Assembly: GCA_002413785.1 (NCBI GenBank)
Contig: DHXR01000035.1
Span: 1-64,000, forward strand
Direction of reading: 5' to 3'
DNA length: 64,000 nt
DNA from: Mucilaginibacter sp. UBA5151
GTDB taxonomy: Bacteria > Bacteroidota > Bacteroidia > Sphingobacteriales > Sphingobacteriaceae
Within the stretch, counting starts at the first letter, position 1; each line of letters begins with the position of its first letter. The position numbers and the translations under genes were made by a program. The notes beneath the pieces are model-generated. The model did not search any database and had not been told where the DNA came from. It worked only from the letters and a program-made list of their open reading frames with translations. Of the stretch, positions 59,035 through 64,000 are shown in pieces.

Positions 59035-60174
59035 TTAAGATAAAGCTTGCGCCAAATCATCCAGCAAATCATCCACATCCTCCACTCCTACGCTTAAACG
59101 CAGCAAGTTATCAACCACGCCAACTTTTTCGCGTTCTTCTTTTGGTATAGAGCCATGGGTCATGCTTACCGGGTGATTGATCAGCGATTCCACGCCGCCC
59201 AATGATTCGGCCAAGGCAAACACTTTAAATGAAGATGCCACACGGTAAGTTTCCTGCAGATCGGCACCCTTTAGGGTTATCGAGATCATCCCGCCAAAAT
59301 CGCGCATTTGTTTTTTGGCAACCGCATGGTTTGGATGATCGGTAAAGCCCGGCCAGTATATTTTATCCACTTTGGGATGTGTTTTTAAATACTCAGCTAT
59401 TTTACGGCCGTTTTCGCAATGGGCCTTCATTCGCAGGTGCAGGGTTTTTATACCACGTAATACTAAAAAACTATCCATTGGCCCCGGTGTGGCACCGCAG
59501 GCGTTGTAAATGAACCAAAGCTTTTTATATAAATCCTCGTCGTTCAGCATTAATGCGCCCATTACCACGTCACTGTGCCCGCCGATGTATTTGGTTACGG
59601 AGTGCATCACAATATCCGCGCCCAGATCAATAGGGTTTTGCAGGTAAGGCGAAGCAAATGTATTATCAACAGCCAAAAGGATGTTTTTTTCTTTGCTGAT
59701 CTTTGCCACAGCCTCAATATCCACTATCTGCATAGTTGGGTTGGTAGGTGTCTCAATCCAGATCAGTTTGGTGTTTTCATTGGCATACTGACGGATGATC
59801 TCCGGATCAGAAAGGTTCAGAAAATGAAATTTGATCCCATAATTGGCAAATATTTTGGTAAAAATGCGATACGAACCACCATAAAGATCATTACCTGTAA
59901 TTACTTCATCACCAGGCAGCAGCAGTTTCATCACCGCGTCGGTAGCGCCCATACCGCTTGAAAAAGCCAAACCAAACTTAGCATTTTCCAATGCAGCAAG
60001 GCAGTTTTCTAATGCCTTACGGGTTGGGTTGGTACCACGGGAATATTCATACCCTTTATTATCCCCCGGCGATTTCTGCCAGTAGGTAGATGTCTGGTAA
60101 ATCGGCGTCATCACCGCACCGGTTGTTGGATCAGGTTCTTGTCCGGCATGTATCGCCTTAGTCGCAAATTTCAT
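59035..60174 (-). CDS. metB: Cystathionine gamma-synthase / gamma-lyase family enzyme
   Basis: A 379-aa PLP-dependent Cys/Met metabolism enzyme. The cofactor lysine is Lys195 in MHSVTKYIGGHSD. The N terminus TKAIHAGQEPDPTTGAVMTP, YEYSRGTNPTR and FSSGMGA are typical. It makes cystathionine from an activated homoserine and cysteine, or splits cystathionine. The two activities cannot be separated by eye. No other methionine gene is adjacent. A DUF-type four-helix-bundle gene precedes it. Confidence 0.9.
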   Translation of the reverse strand: MKFATKAIHAGQEPDPTTGAVMTPIYQTSTYWQKSPGDNKGYEYSRGTNPTRKALENCLAALENAKFGLAFSSGMGATDAVMKLLLPGDEVITGNDLYGGSYRIFTKIFANYGIKFHFLNLSDPEIIRQYANENTKLIWIETPTNPTMQIVDIEAVAKISKEKNILLAVDNTFASPYLQNPIDLGADIVMHSVTKYIGGHSDVVMGALMLNDEDLYKKLWFIYNACGATPGPMDSFLVLRGIKTLHLRMKAHCENGRKIAEYLKTHPKVDKIYWPGFTDHPNHAVAKKQMRDFGGMISITLKGADLQETYRVASSFKVFALAESLGGVESLINHPVSMTHGSIPKEEREKVGVVDNLLRLSVGVEDVDDLLDDLAQALS

Positions 60175-60231
60175 AGAGTTGGTTGATTGAGTTTATTAGG
60201 TTGATTAAGTGAATGGTTTTTATTTACCCTT

Positions 60232-60603
60232 CTATAATTCATCTCCTTTTTTGTTTTTCAAATATTGTATGTAACCATTTAACAGCCTCAAACAACTTTC
60301 GTATTCGGTTTGAAAAGATAACAGAACTTCTTCTGTTACGATTTTCTCATCAAGGGCAATCATCAAATGATCCAAAGTTTCCGATAACGAGCCTCTCGCT
60401 ATTATACAGAAACGAATATTGTCCTGGTAATGAAACCGACCATGCCCTTCGGCAATATTATTACCAATGGAACGCGACGAACGTACAATTTGATCAGTAA
60501 GCCTATATTTTTCTTCTACTGGAAATTTTTTTGCTGCCTCAGAAATCCATATCCGGATTTTCCTTGATTGTTTCCAAACTTCCAAATCAGTAAAAGAGGC
60601 CAT
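60232..60603 (-). CDS. Four helix bundle protein (23S rRNA IVP family)
   Basis: A 123-aa all-helical protein with the family opening FTDLEVWKQSRKI, then YRLTDQIVRSSRSIGNNIAEG and GSLSETLDHLMIA. The family (TIGR02436) was first seen in intervening sequences of 23S rRNA genes and is often found next to IVS elements or alone in Bacteroidota. Its function is unknown. It lies between metB and proS, flanked on both sides by GGTTGATTAAGTG-type word repeats (60179-60215 and 60604-60715), so it may be a mobile passenger. Confidence 0.9.
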   Translation of the reverse strand: MASFTDLEVWKQSRKIRIWISEAAKKFPVEEKYRLTDQIVRSSRSIGNNIAEGHGRFHYQDNIRFCIIARGSLSETLDHLMIALDEKIVTEEVLLSFQTEYESCLRLLNGYIQYLKNKKGDEL

Positions 60604-60716
60604 TGTTAATTAGTTATTAGGTGCTTAAGTGGATCGTTTTATTTTATAAGATTATATAATTTACTTTTCGAGAAACTAACTACTCACCTAATCAACCCAA
60701 TCAACTACTCACCAAT

Positions 60717-62189
60717 TCAGTAAGCCCGTGCAAATATTACACGCTGCGACGATGGCTTACCCGTTAAAATGCACTTCCCTTCTTCCTGTTTATTATCCAA
60801 AGGTATGCAACGGATTGTCGCTTTGGTTTCATCTTTTATTTGTTGCTCAGTTTCAGGCGTGCCATCCCAATGGGCCGACAAAAAGCCGGGCTGTTCGTCA
60901 AGCAGGCGTTTAAATTCGTCGTAACTGTCAACCTCGGTAGTGTTTTCGGTTTTAAACTTTAAAGCCTTTTGATAAATATTTTGCTGGATCTCTTCCAAAA
61001 GCTGCTCAATTCTTGCAGCTAAACCTTCCTGGCTTACGGTTTCCTTGGTTTTTGTATCGCGACGCGCCAGCTCAACTGTCCCGTTTTGCATATCGCGGCT
61101 GCCGATAGCTACACGCAATGGCACACCTTTAAGCTCGTACTCGGCAAATTTAGCGCCGGGGCGATGGGTATCACGTTTATCAAACTTAACGGAGATATTT
61201 TTAACCTTTAATTCTTTGGTTAATTCCTTTACAAAAGCCGCAATATTTTCCAGCTCTTCTTCATGCTTATATATCGGGACAACCACAACCTGTATTGGCG
61301 CGAGTTTTGGAGGCAATACTAATCCGGCGTCATCAGAATGCGCCATAATGAGTGCGCCGATGAGCCTGGTTGAAACACCCCATGAGGTTGCCCAAACATA
61401 GTCGAGTTTATTTTCTTTATTGGTGAACTTTACATCAAAAGCTTTTGCAAAATTCTGACCCAAAAAGTGTGAGGTACCTGCCTGCAGGGCTTTGCCGTCC
61501 TGCATTAAAGCTTCAATGCAATAGGTATCCAGGGCGCCGGCAAAACGTTCGTTAGCAGTTTTCTTTCCGCGAATTACCGGCAGGGCCAGCCAGTTTTCTA
61601 CAAAATCAGCATATACATTCAGCATTTGCTCGGTTTCGGCTATTGCTTCTTCGGCTGTAGCGTGCGCGGTGTGCCCCTCCTGCCATAAAAACTCTGTGGT
61701 ACGTAAAAACAGCCGTGTACGCATCTCCCAGCGCACAACGTTTGCCCACTGGTTAACCAGGATAGGCAGGTCGCGGTAGGATTGGATCCAGCCTTTATAA
61801 GTATTCCAGATAATGGTTTCAGAAGTCGGTCTTACGATCAGTTCTTCTTCCAGTTTTGCATCAGGGTCAACAATAATATTTCCTTCACCATCATTTTTTA
61901 AACGATAATGGGTTACCACGGCGCATTCTTTGGCAAAGCCATCTACGTGGCTGGCTTCTTTTGAAAAGAAAGATTTTGGTATAAACAGCGGAAAATAAGC
62001 ATTTACGTGCCCTGTTTCCTTAAACATCACATCAAGCACCGCCTGCATTTTTTCCCATATCGAATAACCATAAGGTTTAATGATCATGCAGCCTTTTACC
62101 GGTGAATATTCGGCCATATCTGCCTTAATAACCAGGTCATTATACCATTGCGAATAATCTTCTTCTTTACTTACAACCCCTTTGCTCAT
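60717..62189 (-). CDS. proS: Prolyl-tRNA synthetase, archaeal/eukaryote-like type
   Basis: A 490-aa class II synthetase of the ProS type 3 group. It lacks the bacterial editing insertion and has the extended C-terminal zinc-type domain ending ARAY. Motif 2 region RTRLFLRTTEFLWQEGHTAHAT, the RPTSET segment and motif 3 GWGVSTRLIGALIMAHSDDAG-like residues are present. It charges tRNA-Pro. The compact form is the standard ProS of Bacteroidota. It is monocistronic. Confidence 0.96.
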   Translation of the reverse strand: MSKGVVSKEEDYSQWYNDLVIKADMAEYSPVKGCMIIKPYGYSIWEKMQAVLDVMFKETGHVNAYFPLFIPKSFFSKEASHVDGFAKECAVVTHYRLKNDGEGNIIVDPDAKLEEELIVRPTSETIIWNTYKGWIQSYRDLPILVNQWANVVRWEMRTRLFLRTTEFLWQEGHTAHATAEEAIAETEQMLNVYADFVENWLALPVIRGKKTANERFAGALDTYCIEALMQDGKALQAGTSHFLGQNFAKAFDVKFTNKENKLDYVWATSWGVSTRLIGALIMAHSDDAGLVLPPKLAPIQVVVVPIYKHEEELENIAAFVKELTKELKVKNISVKFDKRDTHRPGAKFAEYELKGVPLRVAIGSRDMQNGTVELARRDTKTKETVSQEGLAARIEQLLEEIQQNIYQKALKFKTENTTEVDSYDEFKRLLDEQPGFLSAHWDGTPETEQQIKDETKATIRCIPLDNKQEEGKCILTGKPSSQRVIFARAY

Positions 62190-62315
62190 ATATTTTAAAA
62201 ATAGAATTCAACTGCTTAATTATATTAACAGATGCCAAATTTATAAATTTATATGGTAAGAACCGTCTGAACTACACGCTAAATTCCAAAATCAAAGTCC
62301 ATATTTGCAAACATC

Positions 62316-63074
62316 ATGACCATGCATCCAACAATAAGCGAACAATTTAACGGAGCTATCTGGCGCATGGAGATAGATGAACTCAGCTCGATCCTGTTTG
62401 TTGAGGTGAGGGATAATGAAGAAAAAAAGGTTTATTTCGGTGCGGTAGATCTGATAAACGGCAAAACCCTTTTTAAAGACCTCACTACTGAAGAGCGCTG
62501 GCTCACCGGAATTGAAGCCGCTTACGACGGCGTTTTGCTCTTGCATTTTTACCAGTCGGAATCAGGGCCAACACATAAAGGACTGTTGGCTATTGATGGG
62601 GCGACCGGTAATATGCTGTGGAGTAATTTCAATTATTCTTTTGATCATTTATCGTTGAGCGGTCCGGTTTTGTATGATGCACAGTTGCAACCCCGGAAAT
62701 TATTTTTGGCGGATATAAAAACGGGGGCAACAACCCGCATCTATGAGCCGACCGTGATAAAGGAATTGAATAGCAGCATACAGGTACCGGAAATAAAAGG
62801 CGTTGAATTTTTTTCGCAGAAATTTTTGCCTGTGCACCCTTTTGGAAATATGATACATTACCTTGAATACAATAATTTCAGAATTGTATCTTTGCACGCG
62901 TTAAAGGGGGGAGAATTAACACAATCACTCTATATTATAGATGGTGTTAATAAAGTTTATGAAGATTTATTAAATGCCGGGATACAAAAAATGCAGCCAG
63001 AGGCGTTTATAATGCATAAAAACTATCTAATTTATATAAAAAACAAGTCGGAACTAAAAGTTTTAACCCTTTAA
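62316..63074 (+). CDS. Hypothetical protein, probably DUF4905
   Basis: A 252-aa cytoplasmic protein starting from ATG at 62316 or 62322, with IWRMEIDELSSILFVEVRD and a WLTGIEAAYDGVLLLHFY segment. The tandem strand pattern looks like an incomplete beta-propeller (LLAIDGATGNMLW resembles a PQQ blade). I recall this arrangement from DUF4905 proteins of Sphingobacteriaceae, but the assignment is from memory. CATATTTG at 62298-62305 is a near-consensus -7 box. The LysM protein gene follows 22 bases after the stop. Confidence 0.75.
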   Translation: MTMHPTISEQFNGAIWRMEIDELSSILFVEVRDNEEKKVYFGAVDLINGKTLFKDLTTEERWLTGIEAAYDGVLLLHFYQSESGPTHKGLLAIDGATGNMLWSNFNYSFDHLSLSGPVLYDAQLQPRKLFLADIKTGATTRIYEPTVIKELNSSIQVPEIKGVEFFSQKFLPVHPFGNMIHYLEYNNFRIVSLHALKGGELTQSLYIIDGVNKVYEDLLNAGIQKMQPEAFIMHKNYLIYIKNKSELKVLTL

Positions 63075-63096
63075 ATCATTGACCCTTAGTTTAGTT

Positions 63097-64000
63097 ATGA
63101 AATTAAAAATTCTATTATTTGTCCTGTCATTTTTTGCTGTATCAGTGTCACTTTCCGCAAAACCAGTGATTGATTCGGTTGGTGTAGAAAACAATGACGG
63201 AAAAAAAATGATCCTTTTTAAAGTTAAAGCGAAAGACACTTATTATTCCATCGGGCACCGTTATAATATTAAGCCTGAAGTACTGATGAAGTTTAACGGC
63301 AAAAAAAAGGCTATTTTATCTGTCGGTACCATTGTTGAGGTACCTACAGGTGTCCCATATAAGAAGTCAGCAAAAGGAAAAGAAAGTCCTGAGAAGATAG
63401 TTAAAGAAACAAAAAAAGAAAAAAAAGCCAGGCTTGCCAGGGAAGCAGCGGAAGCAAAAGCTGAAAAGAAACACAAGCATAAAGATCCGGAGACCCAAAC
63501 GACAGACCAGGCTACTGAACAAACCCAACCAGAGCGCGTTGCAGAACAGCCTGTGCAGCAAGCAGTTAAACAGCCATCACAGACAGACAACACACCCGCT
63601 ACCCAATACAAAGTTTCAGCCGGGGAGACATTATATGCTATCAGCAAACGGTTTAACACTACGGTAGATAATATCACCAAATTAAATAACTTAACATCAA
63701 CCACGCTTACACCCGGCCAGGTGTTACTTGTTAAAGCAGCAGCATCTGCCCCTGTGCAGCCCGTAGCCAATCCGGTAATAGAAACACTTAAACCCCACGA
63801 TTCAATCGATATAGCACCTGTTAATGATAGCAGTAACGCAGAGCGCCATTTGAATGCAAACCGTTTCGGAATATATGAAAAAAATGAAAAAGGCGTCGCC
63901 TCATGGATAGAGGATGCAAGTCTTGATCCCAATAAAAAACTGGTACTGCACCGTACGGCCCCTATCGGCACAGTGATCAAGATCACCAATCCCATGACTA
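63097..64000 (+). CDS. Secreted LysM protein with C-terminal RlpA-like domain, cut by window end
   Basis: An open frame from ATG at 63097 runs past 64000 (301 codons here). It starts with signal peptide MKLKILLFVLSFFAVSVSLSA. A first LysM (AKDTYYSIGHRYNIKPEVLM) is followed by a Lys/Glu/Gln-rich linker (about residues 100-165). A second LysM (VSAGETLYAISKRFNTTVDN) follows, then HRTAPIGTVIKITNP, which starts a double-psi barrel like those after LysM in Bacteroidota. It should bind peptidoglycan in the periplasm. A long antisense frame on the minus strand here is a shadow. Confidence 0.9.
   Translation, partial: MKLKILLFVLSFFAVSVSLSAKPVIDSVGVENNDGKKMILFKVKAKDTYYSIGHRYNIKPEVLMKFNGKKKAILSVGTIVEVPTGVPYKKSAKGKESPEKIVKETKKEKKARLAREAAEAKAEKKHKHKDPETQTTDQATEQTQPERVAEQPVQQAVKQPSQTDNTPATQYKVSAGETLYAISKRFNTTVDNITKLNNLTSTTLTPGQVLLVKAAASAPVQPVANPVIETLKPHDSIDIAPVNDSSNAERHLNANRFGIYEKNEKGVASWIEDASLDPNKKLVLHRTAPIGTVIKITNPMT

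Noticed and set aside
63261..63995. Minus-strand frame of 244 codons opposite the LysM gene
   Set aside because: The plus strand encodes a signal peptide and two LysM domains with proper motifs. The minus frame is Cys/Ser/Phe-rich and lacks any motif.

Overview
This 64 kb window is a chromosomal segment of a member of the Bacteroidota, most likely family Sphingobacteriaceae and close to Mucilaginibacter or Pedobacter. That placement is an inference. It rests on several TAnnTTTG promoter boxes in front of RNA and protein genes, A-rich leaders with almost no Shine-Dalgarno sequences, MqnA and MqnE of the futalosine menaquinone route, the type of hypothetical families present, and an archaeal-type prolyl-tRNA synthetase. 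No rRNA operon, complete insertion sequence, prophage or CRISPR array is present. The stable RNAs are one tRNA-Leu(UAG) and the RNase P RNA.

Layout. 0-3 kb: 5' part of an HscB-like co-chaperone, tRNA-Leu, a hypothetical gene, and a minus-strand operon lipoprotein-SCO1-cytochrome c. 3-11 kb: GH1 beta-glucosidase, glutaryl-CoA dehydrogenase, FolB, a GlcD-like FAD oxidase, a secreted FAD oxidoreductase, a thioesterase and Hsp20. 11-17 kb: YajQ, a ppk-ppx polyphosphate pair, UbiX and a MATE exporter. 17-22 kb: an accessory strip with an AlbA_2 protein, acetyltransferase and HigA remnants, an orphan nucleotidyltransferase, a winged-helix plus PD-(D/E)xK nuclease candidate and two palindromic elements. 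21-36 kb: gyrA with two TPR genes, HemF, an MFS transporter, cold-shock protein, 1-Cys peroxiredoxin, an SDR, and mqnA/mqnE around a histidine phosphatase. 36-48 kb: rnpB, an NtrC-type regulator, an HGSNAT-like membrane protein, a Gly-rich secreted protein, a phospholipase C-like protein, a CheB-CheR-PAS-kinase fusion, DoxX and ChrA. 48-64 kb: PQQ-type and NHL propeller lipoproteins, a 1 kb palindrome-rich non-coding island, LdhA, MnmE, a nucleoid-associated protein, a toxin-antitoxin cassette inside a duplicated gene end, MetB, a four-helix-bundle protein, ProS, a probable DUF4905 protein and a LysM protein cut by the window end.

Most genes are housekeeping or metabolic. The unusual material is between and inside them. 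There are two families of modular, multi-hairpin palindromic elements (A: 4431-4600 and 18907-19051; B: 17981-18141 and 54911-55067). Two MITE-like units share the terminus GGGAAATCGC (51388-51921 and 54828-55145). Three perfect palindromes repeat at an exact 42 bp period (51978-52094). A pervasive set of intergenic inverted repeats is built from short stuttering words, and similar words have entered the reading frames of mnmE and the TIGR02757 gene. The best candidate for a mobility mechanism is the ParE/antitoxin cassette at 57340-57853, which lies between two ~175 bp copies of the 3' end of its target gene, so that the target gene stays intact.
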